Assembly: GCA_016795375.1 (NCBI GenBank)
Contig: JAEUHJ010000090.1
Location: forward strand, 1 to 57,154
Length of the DNA stretch: 57,154 bases
From: Verrucomicrobiaceae bacterium
GTDB taxonomy: Bacteria; Verrucomicrobiota; Verrucomicrobiia; Verrucomicrobiales; Verrucomicrobiaceae
Direction: 5' to 3'
Shown: one piece after another, positions 36,873 to 44,666 of the stretch
Layout of the letters: the number at the start of each line of letters is the position of its first letter
How positions within the stretch are numbered: position 1 is the first letter of the stretch
Made by a program: the position numbers and the translations under genes
The notes under the pieces: generated by a model
The model's database searches: none
What the model was told of the DNA's origin: nothing
Seen by the model: only the letters and a program-made list of their open reading frames with translations

Positions 36873-37104
36873 GAATGCAGATCAGATTGTTTGGATAGAT
36901 CCGGAGCGAATGAGCGGGACGCCTTGTTTCACAGGAACTCGTGTGCCAACAAGCACGCTGGCGGCTTACTTGAGCAAAGGGGACCGGTTGGAGGAATTCC
37001 TGGATGATTTCCCGTCCGTGAGCCGCGAGCAGGCATTGGCGCTGCTGGAGATGGGTGAAGACAAAGCTCTGGCGATTGTCTCTGATCATGCGCTTGCTGC
37101 TTGA
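36871..37104 (+). CDS. DUF433-family antitoxin
   Basis: This 77-residue protein has the DUF433 pattern: IVWIDPERMSGTPCFTGTRVPTSTLAAYLSKGDRLEEFLDDFPSVSREQALALLE, a winged-helix-like DNA-binding fold. It pairs with the DUF5615 gene, whose start lies 17 nt inside its 3' end. The ATG sits in the palindrome TTCATGAA shared with the start of the opposite WD40 gene. Confidence 0.9.
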   Translation: MNADQIVWIDPERMSGTPCFTGTRVPTSTLAAYLSKGDRLEEFLDDFPSVSREQALALLEMGEDKALAIVSDHALAA

Positions 37105-38080
37105 TGAGAACCTGCCGCGCGGGTTGAAGCGCCATCTGCGTCCGCACACGGTGCTGACGGTCCAGGAAATGGGCTGGAACGGGATCAAGAACGGCCATTT
37201 GCTCATCCGCGCACAAGCAGAATTTCAGGCGCTCGTCACCATCGACGGGAACATGATCTACCAGCAGCATGTTGCGACCTTTGCCATTGGCCTCGTGGTC
37301 CTGCATGCCCCCAGCAACGACATGAACGATTTGCTGCCGCTTGTTGCCGACATCTTGGGTGAGTTGCCGAATGTGAAGCCCGGCGAGGTCGTTCATGTCG
37401 GCGATTGGGGGAGATGACAGGACAAGCCCAAGGGGCTTGCGGACTATAGACCAGGGCTGGAACAAACCTGGGTAACGCGATGAACCACCCGCGATTCCGA
37501 CAACCAACCGCAACGGGGTTGCGTCCATGCGGCGAGAGTTCAAGGACATGGTAAAGGCCTGGGAACGGTCAACCTTGGACGGAACCCCGTTGGGGTTCGA
37601 CGAGATGAAAACGTGGGGTGACTCGATACCCAGGGTTCTGCGAACCCTGGGCTGCATGACGCAAGCCCGTTGGGCTTGGTTCAGCGTAGCGTTCCCTTTC
37701 TGCCTCTGAAGATGGCAGTCGGAGATTTGCATGAGTAACACAACAATTACTCCGAAGGTGCAGGCCATCGTTGCCCTGCGCGTGCCTGACAGAACGCTAA
37801 ACCAAGGTAACGAGAACAAGATGATTGCCAAGAGAGCTGCCAGGATCAGTTGAACCGAGTTCGGCAGGCCAAGGGCGGTAAACCAGTAAGAATTGCCCAA
37901 GAGCAATCCGAACGGCACAAAGAACAAGGCCCTGAGATCTTGAATGACTGGCCAGACAAAGAAGCAACCAAGGTAAGCAGCCACAATCCAGGCTGGAATC
38001 CATCTGTGCCAACGGCTGCGTTCTCGTCCAGAGCTTGAGCCGCGATTCGATGTACCTGTCAGACTGTTGGGCAGCTTCAT
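36929..38080 (-). CDS. Small membrane protein with repeat-derived, probably spurious C-terminal extension
   Basis: The first ~125 residues look real. A basic N-terminus is followed by three or four TM segments (WIPAWIVAAYLGCFFVW, ALFFVPFGLLLG, SVQLILAALLAIILFSLPWF, TMACTFGVIVVLLMQI). The ATG overlaps the stop of the upstream membrane gene as ATGA and has a strong AAGGAGG site. From about residue 130 the frame runs through the hairpin cluster and then antisense to the DUF5615 gene, ending at 36929; I do not believe that part is native. The repeat insertion has probably removed the original stop near 37690. Function unknown. Confidence 0.5.
   Translation of the reverse strand: MKLPNSLTGTSNRGSSSGRERSRWHRWIPAWIVAAYLGCFFVWPVIQDLRALFFVPFGLLLGNSYWFTALGLPNSVQLILAALLAIILFSLPWFSVLSGTRRATMACTFGVIVVLLMQISDCHLQRQKGNATLNQAQRACVMQPRVRRTLGIESPHVFISSNPNGVPSKVDRSQAFTMSLNSRRMDATPLRLVVGIAGGSSRYPGLFQPWSIVRKPLGLVLSSPPIADMNDLAGLHIRQLTQDVGNKRQQIVHVVAGGMQDHEANGKGRNMLLVDHVPVDGDERLKFCLCADEQMAVLDPVPAHFLDRQHRVRTQMALQPARQVLIKQQAHDQRQSPELCLHPSPAAPMPARGSRTGNHPGIPPTGPLCSSKPPACLLAHEFL
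37088..37417 (+). CDS. DUF5615 PIN-like toxin
   Basis: This 109-residue protein begins MRLLLDENLPRGL, the first acidic site of the PIN-like fold. It continues with HTVLTVQEMGWNGIKNGHLLIRAQ, then ALVTIDGNMIYQQ (the second acidic site at TID) and a C-terminal strand GEVVHVGDWG. Family members are predicted Mg-dependent RNases paired with DUF433 antitoxins. The 17-nt overlap with the antitoxin gene indicates coupled translation. The pair is intact. Confidence 0.9.
   Translation: MRLLLDENLPRGLKRHLRPHTVLTVQEMGWNGIKNGHLLIRAQAEFQALVTIDGNMIYQQHVATFAIGLVVLHAPSNDMNDLLPLVADILGELPNVKPGEVVHVGDWGR
37423..37678. repeat. Cluster of REP-like hairpins
   Basis: Six hairpins lie within 256 bp: CAAGCCC-AAG-GGGCTTG (37423), CCAGG...CCTGG (37451), CGCAAC-GGG-GTTGCG (37509), GAACCCC-GTT-GGGGTTC (37582), CCCAGGGTT-CTGCG-AACCCTGGG (37629) and CAAGCCC-GTT-GGGCTTG (37662). 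No gene is supported on the plus strand. On the minus strand the region is read through by the membrane-protein frame from 38080. Confidence 0.8.
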
Positions 38081-38715
38081 CGTATCACCTCCTTGATTCG
38101 CGGGTCATCAATCAACCTTCCTTCCGGTTCGTTATCGCCCAAATACACGCTTTTCGGGAAAACTTGCCAGCCCCACACAACGGCCACAACACACGGATCA
38201 ACAAAGCCGGTGTCAGTCACATAAATAGTGCGGCGTCCATGATGCTCGATCTTGCTGAATCCCGTAGGGCTGAAGATCGGGTGCTCGACCACGCGCCACT
38301 TCCACGCATATACCTGACCGCTGAAAACAGCGTGGTCAGCGACAAAAATGATCCAACCGAATGCCAGAAGCAGTGCGAAGAGTATCGAACTAGCTCGAAT
38401 CGCCTTAAACCAATGAGAGCCAGAAAAAAGCAGCAGGGCGATTCCTGCCAGAAACGCCGACTCCAAAGGCCGACCATAGCTTAGCGTGACTCCTAGAGTT
38501 CCTGCCCCAACCATGAACCCGAAGGAAGGAGATCTCACCCAGCTTGACCTCTTCTCGTTAGCAAAAAAGTAAACAGCTCCAACGAGCAAAAGAAGTGCGA
38601 GGCACAACTGCCAAGGGAATCGCCATACTCGGTAAGTGAGCAAGGCAAACCAACCTCCAAAAAAGCCCACGACTGTGAAAACCAGCCCGAGCATCAATTG
38701 GAAGAAGCGTTTCAT
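38077..38715 (-). CDS. Membrane protein of unknown function
   Basis: This 212-residue protein has about five hydrophobic segments in the first 130 residues (FFQLMLGLVFTVVGFFGGWFALL, LCLALLLLVGAVYFFA, FGFMVGAGTLGVTLSYG, AFLAGIALLLFSG, SILFALLLAFGWIIFVADHA). An extracytoplasmic or cytoplasmic tail follows, with HGRRTIYVTDTGFVDPCVVAVVWGWQVFPKSVYLGD. I do not recognise it. It overlaps the next gene by 4 nt, so the two form a unit. The region is less GC-rich than its flanks and sits beside a TA pair and repeats, which suggests transfer. Confidence 0.75.
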   Translation of the reverse strand: MKRFFQLMLGLVFTVVGFFGGWFALLTYRVWRFPWQLCLALLLLVGAVYFFANEKRSSWVRSPSFGFMVGAGTLGVTLSYGRPLESAFLAGIALLLFSGSHWFKAIRASSILFALLLAFGWIIFVADHAVFSGQVYAWKWRVVEHPIFSPTGFSKIEHHGRRTIYVTDTGFVDPCVVAVVWGWQVFPKSVYLGDNEPEGRLIDDPRIKEVIR

Positions 38716-38756
38716 GGGTTTCCAGGTTCAGCGAATGTGGACACTCGCTCGACGGC

Positions 38757-40964
38757 TTAGTGATTAAACAAAAACTCCTTCGAGCTCATCAGGCTCCAAA
38801 ACAGGTCTTCCAGCGTGATGCGGCGGTCTTCGGGCTTCGTGCTCGCGAGTAAGGCGGTGGCTTTTTCGAGTTCGCGGTCGGTGGGGGCGCGAGTCAGTGT
38901 CAAAAGATAGGCTTCTTCGATGATCTTGGCATCGGGTTGCTTGCTGGCGAGCAGGGCGTCGAGGCGGTTGTCTTTTTGGGCGAGCTTTTGGTTCAGGGTC
39001 TCGCCGTTGGCGATGTGGAGCGCTTGCGCCATGCTGGGTTCGTTGGTGCGCTCGCATTCGCAGGTGGCGACGCGGTCGGCGCGTCCGAAGCTCTTCAAAA
39101 AGTAGCTGGCGATGTTGCTGTCGGGCAGTTGCAGGGCGCGGAAGCCCATGGGGTAGGCGTCGGCGGTGCCGCGATTGGCGTTGCGGCGGTCGATTTTGAA
39201 GGTGGTGGGCGCGGCGGTGACCTGCGAGACGGTGTCGAGCAGCACCTCGGCCTTCAGACGGCGCGGGACGTAGTGGGAGCCGTGGCGGAGGTCGGTGATG
39301 TTTTCAGGAAGGGTGATGCTGCTGCGCTGGTAGGTCTCGCTTTGCAGGAGGGTGCGCATGAGGGCCTTCAGGTCGAATTTCTGCCGCACGAGATGCTCAC
39401 ACGCGGCGGCGAAGAGCGGCTCGTTGCTGGCGGGATTGGTGACGCGGAGGTCATCGACGGCTTCGACGAGGCCGCTGCCGAAAAAGTTCGCCCACACGCG
39501 ATTCACGATGGCGCGTTGAAAGAGCTTGTTGTCGGCGCCGGTGAGCCATTTGGCGAGCGTGATGCGTCGGTCCTCGGTGGAGGTCATCGAAACGGGCTGC
39601 AAGGCATCGAGCGGGCGCGGCGGCTGCGGTTTGCCGGTGAGCGGCGCGACGAGATCGCCCTGCGTGTCGCTGAAAAGCACGCGCTCTTCGGCCTGCGTGC
39701 CGTTTTTGGTGCGCACTCGGGCGAAGAGGTTCGCGAAGGCGTAGTACTGCTCGTTGGTCCATTTTTCGAGCGGGTGGTTGTGGCACTTTGCGCAGCCGAT
39801 GGAGGTGCCCATGAAGGCCACGCTGACGGTTTCGGCGCACTTTGTCGGCTCGTCGTTGAGGATGAAAAAATTGCCGCCGCCGTGCTCGAGCGTGCTGCCG
39901 GTGGCGGTGAGCAGATCGCGCACCATGGCGTCCCACGGCGTGTTCGCGGCGACGTGACGGCGGATCCAGTTGTAATACGACCACATGGCCTGCGGCATAA
40001 GCTTGTCGCCATTCACGAGGAAGAGATCGCTCCAGCGATGCGACCAGTAATCGACGAACTCGGACCGCTTCAGCAGCGAGTCGATGAGGCGGTCGCGTTT
40101 GTCGGCGGCTTTGTCGGCGAGAAATGCTTTCGCTTCCTCCGGCGTGGGCAAAACGCCGATGGTGTCGAGAAACGCACGACGCAGGAACTCCGCGTCCGTG
40201 GCGCGACCGGAGGGCGGGATGTTCAGCTCGCGCAGTTTCGTCAAAACATGCCCGTCAATGAAGTTGCGCGGTTTCAGGGCAGCAAACGCCTCCGCGTCAG
40301 GTTTGCCCGGCTGCGGAATGGTGATGGTGACGATGGCAAGGCGGCTCAAATACCACGCGCTGACGGTTCCTTCGCCGCTGCCGGTGGTTTTGATGAGGCC
40401 GTTGTCATCCACGGTGGCCACGCTGGCATTCGTGGCGTTGTATTTGCACCAATGCGTCACGTCCTCGCTGTGACCATCGCTGAATTTCGCGGTCACATTG
40501 AGCTGCACGCTTTTTCCGGCCTGCGTGACGAGATGCGGCTCCGACACGCTGAGCGACACGATGCGCGGATCATCCGCATTCGGCCCCGGCGCACCTGCGG
40601 CGATCCAATCCACGATGGCTTTGTATTCGGGCGAGTTCACCGCGAAGCGCTTGTCGCCCTTGTGCGGCACCGCTTTGACCGCCTTCAGCAAAAACAAACT
40701 CCGCGCCGGATCTTCCAGCGTGAGACGGCGTCCATTCGCGCTACGCGTGATAGAGAGCCAGTCGCCCTCGTCATCGAAACCACGCAGAGAAAGCCGGAAG
40801 CCGCCCTGTCCCGCCGCTGCGCCGTGACATGCACCCATCGCGCAACCGTAGCGCGTGAGGATGGGCTGGATGGTGTTGCGGAAGGAAGGAGCCTCGGCGG
40901 CTTGGAGGGCCGCTGGGGAGAGGGTCAAGACGCTGACAAAGAGGCTGAACAGAGCATGTGACAT
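38757..40964 (-). CDS. Secreted DUF1549/DUF1553 protein with Big_2-like domain
   Basis: This 735-residue protein has a signal peptide (cut near LQAAE). A cytochrome-like start follows (ILTRYGCAMGACHGAAAGQGGF; CX4CH, not strict CxxCH), then a bacterial Ig-like domain (SLSVSEPHLVTQAGKSVQLNVTAKFSDGHSEDVT). DUF1549 comes next (DAEFLRRAFLDTIGVLPTPEEAKAFLAD, VDYWSHRWSDLF, GCAKCHNHPLEKWT with CxxCH), then DUF1553 (RAIVNRVWANFFGSGLVEAVDD, DLKALMRTLLQSETYQRS, RRLKAEVLLDTVS). Such proteins are massively expanded in Verrucomicrobia and Planctomycetes, often with sulfatases and DUF1501 partners; function unproven. No DUF1501 partner lies nearby. Confidence 0.92.
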   Translation of the reverse strand: MSHALFSLFVSVLTLSPAALQAAEAPSFRNTIQPILTRYGCAMGACHGAAAGQGGFRLSLRGFDDEGDWLSITRSANGRRLTLEDPARSLFLLKAVKAVPHKGDKRFAVNSPEYKAIVDWIAAGAPGPNADDPRIVSLSVSEPHLVTQAGKSVQLNVTAKFSDGHSEDVTHWCKYNATNASVATVDDNGLIKTTGSGEGTVSAWYLSRLAIVTITIPQPGKPDAEAFAALKPRNFIDGHVLTKLRELNIPPSGRATDAEFLRRAFLDTIGVLPTPEEAKAFLADKAADKRDRLIDSLLKRSEFVDYWSHRWSDLFLVNGDKLMPQAMWSYYNWIRRHVAANTPWDAMVRDLLTATGSTLEHGGGNFFILNDEPTKCAETVSVAFMGTSIGCAKCHNHPLEKWTNEQYYAFANLFARVRTKNGTQAEERVLFSDTQGDLVAPLTGKPQPPRPLDALQPVSMTSTEDRRITLAKWLTGADNKLFQRAIVNRVWANFFGSGLVEAVDDLRVTNPASNEPLFAAACEHLVRQKFDLKALMRTLLQSETYQRSSITLPENITDLRHGSHYVPRRLKAEVLLDTVSQVTAAPTTFKIDRRNANRGTADAYPMGFRALQLPDSNIASYFLKSFGRADRVATCECERTNEPSMAQALHIANGETLNQKLAQKDNRLDALLASKQPDAKIIEEAYLLTLTRAPTDRELEKATALLASTKPEDRRITLEDLFWSLMSSKEFLFNH

Positions 40965-41035
40965 ATGAGGTGGACCCCATCGTCCGGCCAGGATTCCTGG
41001 AAATTAAGCAATGGTGCTCATAGCTGGGAGCGGGA

Positions 41036-41500
41036 TTGGTTTCGTATCGGGAAAATGGCTGCGCAAGTGCTTTGCACCGCGTTTTGAGGGATGTGCGCGG
41101 GCTGCCGGTGAAGCTCTCGTTGATCGAAGGACAGGCTTACGAAGGGCCCCACGTCATCGTCCTGCTCGACGGCCCGCGCGGTGTGATGGTCGTCGGGGAC
41201 AAGGGCTTCGGCGATGACAACCCGCGCAAGCAGCTCGAAGAGCTTGGTGCCACCCACTGCTTCCCGAGCAAATCCAACCGCAATAAGAAGCGCCGGCTCA
41301 ACAAAAGGCTCCACCGGCAGCGTTACCGGGTGGAAAACTTCTTCTGCCGGCTCAAACGCCGGGCCTGTGCCAGCACGCGGCGCGACAAACTCGCCATGCA
41401 CTTCCTCTCCCTCATCCAGTTCGCCTCCGTCATCGACTGGCTCAGATATGGGCGTAGAGGGTTTTCAAACACGGCCTGGTGTCCACGAAAAAAGATCTGA
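41036..41500 (+). pseudogene. IS5-family transposase remnant
   Basis: The C-terminal half of a DDE transposase is readable: LRDVRGLPVKLSLIEGQAYEGPHV, then VVGDKGFGDDNPRKQLEELGA with the second Asp, then RYRVENFFCRLKRRACASTRRDKL with the Glu of the triad. The N-terminal half, with the first Asp, is absent, and the first codons (MVSYRENGCAS) do not fit the family. No terminal inverted repeats were found on either side. The insertion is therefore dead. Confidence 0.85.
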
Positions 41501-41631
41501 TAGAAGCGCCACAAACTGGAAACAGTTGCTGCGTCCTGGTTGGGAGCGCAATCTCCCATAAGTTGCATCGCAGTCGCCTGCTCCAGAACTGCAGCCCCGG
41601 TCATTCATTAAATCTGGGTGTGGCAAGCACC

Positions 41632-42048
41632 TCACTTCCCGCCCCACACAAACGTGACCGGCTTGTCGATGTCCGCATGCAAGCTGTGATGCACGGGGCA
41701 GCCGAGGGCGGTGGCTTCGAGCACTTTGCGGTCGGGATGATCCTCCGGCAGCGGAATGGTGATGGTGACAGGCAGACGCACGATGCGGCGCGGGCTGTCC
41801 TCGCTCATGTGCTTCTCGACGCTGACCTTGAGGCCGGGAATGTCGTAACCCTTTTGCCGCGCCTTGATGCCGATCACCGTGGCCATGCAGGTGGCGAGCG
41901 CGGTGGCGACGAGATCGGTGGGGCTGAAGGACTCGCCCTTGCCGTGGTTGTCCACGGGCGCGTCGGTGACGAGCTGGTTTTTCGACGGACCATGCGTGGC
42001 CTTGCAGCGCAGACCGCCTTCGTAACCGACGCTGATGGAAACGGCCAT
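41632..42048 (-). CDS. OsmC-family protein
   Basis: This 138-residue protein has the OsmC/Ohr fold signatures: GESFSPTDLVATALATC54MATVIG and LEATALGC117PVHHSLH, the two redox cysteines. It probably reduces organic or fatty acid hydroperoxides in the cytoplasm. The short YhfA-like form fits better than Ohr. It ends just beside the IS remnant and is the downstream neighbour of the copper protein, 22 bp away. Confidence 0.93.
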   Translation of the reverse strand: MAVSISVGYEGGLRCKATHGPSKNQLVTDAPVDNHGKGESFSPTDLVATALATCMATVIGIKARQKGYDIPGLKVSVEKHMSEDSPRRIVRLPVTITIPLPEDHPDRKVLEATALGCPVHHSLHADIDKPVTFVWGGK

Positions 42049-42070
42049 GGAGATGCGGATGACGGGCGTT

Positions 42071-42676
42071 TTACTGCGCGGTGATGACGCCGTTCATGAT
42101 CGCACCGTGCCCTGGGAAGGTGCAGATGTAATGATACTCACCGGCGGCTGGCAGGGCGAACTCGATGGTTTCGCTCTGGCCGGGCTGGAGGAGCTTCGTG
42201 TGGGCGAGGATGTCCGCCGAGTCAGGGATGTAGCCCTTGTCCACGAGGGTCATGGCGGCCATGGCGAGGCCGAGCATCTTGTCCTTGCCCACGCCGGGCT
42301 TGCCGAGGACGAAGTTATGCGGCTGCGGCAGGGTGGGATGGGTGTTGTTGAAGGTGAGCTTCACCTTCTGGCCGGCCTTGGCGCTGATGGTCTTGGTGTC
42401 AAAGGCCAGCGGGTTGGCGGAGTCAGGCTTGATGGTGACTTCGAGTGCCGAGAGGTTCGCGGCGGCGGCAGGGGCGGCAGGAACCGGAGTTGCCGCGGCG
42501 GCAGCAGCAGCAGGGGCGGCGGCTTCCTTCTTTGACTTCGGACGGAGCGAGCCGAGTCCTTCAAACACAAAGGCCAGCACCCAGAGCAGGGTGATGCCGC
42601 CCATGACGACACCGATGATGATGTTGAACAAAGACCAGATGGAGGATTTTTCCGTGGTGGAAGAGGAGGCGGACAT
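42071..42676 (-). CDS. Membrane-anchored azurin/auracyanin-like copper protein
   Basis: This 201-residue protein has one N-terminal TM helix (about 15-38), an Ala/Pro-rich linker (about 50-75) and a cupredoxin domain. The type 1 copper ligands are visible: H120 in PQPHNFVLG and C185-TFPG-H190-GAIM194. It is an outward-facing, single-electron carrier tethered to the membrane. I start at the ATG at 42676; an in-frame extension to 42787 looks non-coding. The partner in electron transfer is not evident; the cytochrome-LRR protein at 44667 is one possibility. Confidence 0.93.
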   Translation of the reverse strand: MSASSSTTEKSSIWSLFNIIIGVVMGGITLLWVLAFVFEGLGSLRPKSKKEAAAPAAAAAAATPVPAAPAAAANLSALEVTIKPDSANPLAFDTKTISAKAGQKVKLTFNNTHPTLPQPHNFVLGKPGVGKDKMLGLAMAAMTLVDKGYIPDSADILAHTKLLQPGQSETIEFALPAAGEYHYICTFPGHGAIMNGVITAQ

Positions 42677-42740
42677 GATTGGGGGGGGAGTTGAGCGCCC
42701 ATCAGAGCACAGCGCCGTCTGAAAGCAACCGCCGTCTGCC

Positions 42741-43580
42741 TCACGGGGCCAGCGCCGCCATGGCCTGGCCGATCCGACCGCGAACAAGGCTCACAATGTC
42801 ATTGTGATGCGCTCCAGGAACCTCGTGAAACTCCACCACCCGCGGATGCGCCACGGCCAGCTCACGGCCCATGTGCGCCGGGATCACCTCGTCCCCGGAG
42901 CCGTGGAAAATGATGAACTTCGCACCACCACGCACGGCGATGTGGCGCAGTGTTTTGCGGTTGTCGAAGCGGTGCAGGTTCAGATGACAAAGCGGCCAGC
43001 CGAGAACGATGCGGCCCATGTCAGTCATCGTGGTGAACGGCGAAAGCAGGACCCCGCGCCGCACATCGAGATCCTCCGCCGTCATCAACGACGCGGCGCA
43101 GCCGAGCGAATGGCCCAACATGGCAAGTTGCGGGCGCAGTTCGGCCTGCGTGGCACCCAGATGATGCGCCAGCGCCGCAACAGCGGCTTTTCCGCTCTCG
43201 CGTATGCTTGCGGGCGTGGGTTTTCCCTCGCAGTCACCATAGCTTGGATAATCAACGAGGAGATAGGCGAAGTTCTCGTCCCACGCACCGGTGAAATGCA
43301 GCCAGTCGAGTGCCAGCGAGCCGTTGCCGCCGAAGCAGAGCCAGATCGTTCGCGGCAGGCCTGCCGCCGCCGTTCGCGGCGGGATGTAAAACGCGCTCTG
43401 CCCGCCCTGAGAGGTGGTGAATGTCACGCGCCCGCCTCCGGCCTCACGCAGCATCGTCTCATACTCCGCACGATACGGATTCGGGTGGTAGATGAGGCTG
43501 GACTGGCAGCCGAGCAGGAAGATCACGGGCGTGAGGATGACGATCGCCAAAAGACGCAGCAGACGTTTCCAGGGCGGCAT
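42741..43580 (-). CDS. Alpha/beta hydrolase, membrane- or lipid-anchored
   Basis: This 279-residue hydrolase has an N-terminal hydrophobic helix ending in FLLGC25, a possible lipobox. The fold signatures are the oxyanion stretch WLCFGGNGSLALDW, DYPSYGDCEG, and the nucleophile elbow LGHS158LGCAAS. The acid is likely in FHGSGDEVIP and the base in PGAHHND. It resembles BEM46/YfhR-like membrane hydrolases with unknown substrate. It is 6 bp upstream of the end of the next membrane gene, in one leftward run. Confidence 0.9.
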   Translation of the reverse strand: MPPWKRLLRLLAIVILTPVIFLLGCQSSLIYHPNPYRAEYETMLREAGGGRVTFTTSQGGQSAFYIPPRTAAAGLPRTIWLCFGGNGSLALDWLHFTGAWDENFAYLLVDYPSYGDCEGKPTPASIRESGKAAVAALAHHLGATQAELRPQLAMLGHSLGCAASLMTAEDLDVRRGVLLSPFTTMTDMGRIVLGWPLCHLNLHRFDNRKTLRHIAVRGGAKFIIFHGSGDEVIPAHMGRELAVAHPRVVEFHEVPGAHHNDIVSLVRGRIGQAMAALAP

Positions 43581-43586
43581 GGCGGT

Positions 43587-44027
43587 TCAGTCGGGGGAAT
43601 AGGTTTTCGAGGTCACTTTGCCGTCTTTGAAGAAGATGATGATGCCCTCGCAATCCACCGCGTCTCCGGGATTTTCGGGGTCCATGAAAAACGTCAGGCT
43701 TTCGGCCTCATCGACAATGATGCGGGGTTTCTGACGCGGCCCTCCTTCAGGATACATCCGTGCCCGCACCGCCATGACCTCGTCACGCGTCATGCCGGGC
43801 TGGATCTCGGCGTAAAAGTTTTTGTAGCTGCGGAAACGCACGTCCACCCATTCGGGGAAGACCGCCAGCGCCACCAGCCCCGCAGGAGCCAGCGTGACGA
43901 GGGCGATGAGCACGAGCAGCACCTTCAATCCGGCACTGCGCACCTTGAAGAAGGCGGTGATCAGGAGAACCAACGACGCGAGGAGGCCCAGAACGGCCAG
44001 CGCAAAGATGGGATGGATGGGACTCAT
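43587..44027 (-). CDS. Membrane protein with C-terminal BamE/SmpA-like motif
   Basis: This 146-residue protein has two TM helices (about 7-27 and 33-58). A soluble tail has YAEIQPGMTRDEVMAVRARMYPEGG, a pattern like the PGMTxxEV turn of BamE/SmpA-type domains, followed by ESLTFFMDPENPGDAVDCEGIIIFFKDGKVTSKTYS. Unknown role. I chose the ATG at 44027; further upstream the frame runs antisense to nothing but reads poorly. It is transcribed with the hydrolase, 6 bp apart. Confidence 0.8.
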   Translation of the reverse strand: MSPIHPIFALAVLGLLASLVLLITAFFKVRSAGLKVLLVLIALVTLAPAGLVALAVFPEWVDVRFRSYKNFYAEIQPGMTRDEVMAVRARMYPEGGPRQKPRIIVDEAESLTFFMDPENPGDAVDCEGIIIFFKDGKVTSKTYSPD

Positions 44028-44065
44028 GCGCACATAGTGGTGCAAAACAGCCCGGCAACGCGAAC

Positions 44066-44095
44066 AAAAAAACGGCGGCCATGAAGGGCCGCCGT
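44066..44095 (-). terminator. Rho-independent terminator after the peroxiredoxin gene
   Basis: On the minus strand ACGGCGGCC-CTTCAT-GGCCGCCGT is a 9-bp perfect stem followed by a T run (7 T including the stem end). It lies 20 bp after the peroxiredoxin stop. Confidence 0.85.
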
Positions 44096-44115
44096 CGGGA
44101 ACAACTGTGCGCCGG

Positions 44116-44643
44116 TCACTTCGCCTCTCCGAGCACGCGCTGGATGTCCGCGGCCTGCTTGTCCGTGGCGGCGGCGTAGTCCTGCCAGACGACCTTGCCG
44201 TCCTTGATGAGGAAGCAACTGCGTTTGGCGAGATTGAGCAGCCCTTTGACCATCTTCTCGACCTTGAAGGCGGCGACGATCTTGCCCTCAGGATCGGCGA
44301 TGAGGTCGTAGGGCAGGGTGAACTTGTCTTTGAACTTCTTCTGCGCGTCCGCCTGGTCAAAGCTGACGCCGAGCACCTGCACGCCTTGTTTTGACAGGTC
44401 GGCGAACGCGTCGCGCAACGAGCATGCCTGCTTCGTGCAGCCGGGGGTGTCGGCCTTCGGGTAGAAGAAGACAACGGTCGGGCCTTTCTTGTAAACGTCG
44501 GCAAAAATGACGGTGGTGCCGTCCTGATTGACGCCGGAGACGGCGGGGGCGTCGTAGCTGACTTTTTCACCTTCACCGGCGACGGTGGTGGTGCCGGAAA
44601 GGGCGTTGAACAGGGCGGCGAACATGAGGAGGCGCGTTTTCAT
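44116..44643 (-). CDS. Secreted peroxiredoxin (Bcp/PrxQ type)
   Basis: This 175-residue thiol peroxidase has a signal-like N-terminus (MKTRLLMFAALFNALSG). The active site PKADTPGC69TKQAC74SLRD holds the peroxidatic Cys and a resolving Cys five residues on, the PrxQ pattern. A strand GVQVLGVSFDQADAQKKFKDKF and FLIKDGKVVWQDY complete the thioredoxin fold. It removes hydroperoxides outside the cytoplasm. The start at 44643 is favoured by the signal peptide. It is 23 bp after the cytochrome-LRR gene and closed by a terminator. Confidence 0.93.
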   Translation of the reverse strand: MKTRLLMFAALFNALSGTTTVAGEGEKVSYDAPAVSGVNQDGTTVIFADVYKKGPTVVFFYPKADTPGCTKQACSLRDAFADLSKQGVQVLGVSFDQADAQKKFKDKFTLPYDLIADPEGKIVAAFKVEKMVKGLLNLAKRSCFLIKDGKVVWQDYAAATDKQAADIQRVLGEAK

Positions 44644-44666
44644 GGGGAGAGGTGAGAAAGCTGGCA

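Noticed and set aside
38937..40961. A 674-codon plus-strand frame opposite the DUF1549/DUF1553 gene
   Set aside because: Shadow of a clear DUF1549/DUF1553 coding sequence; its composition (Ala/Gly/Val/Asp) is typical of antisense frames in GC-rich genes.
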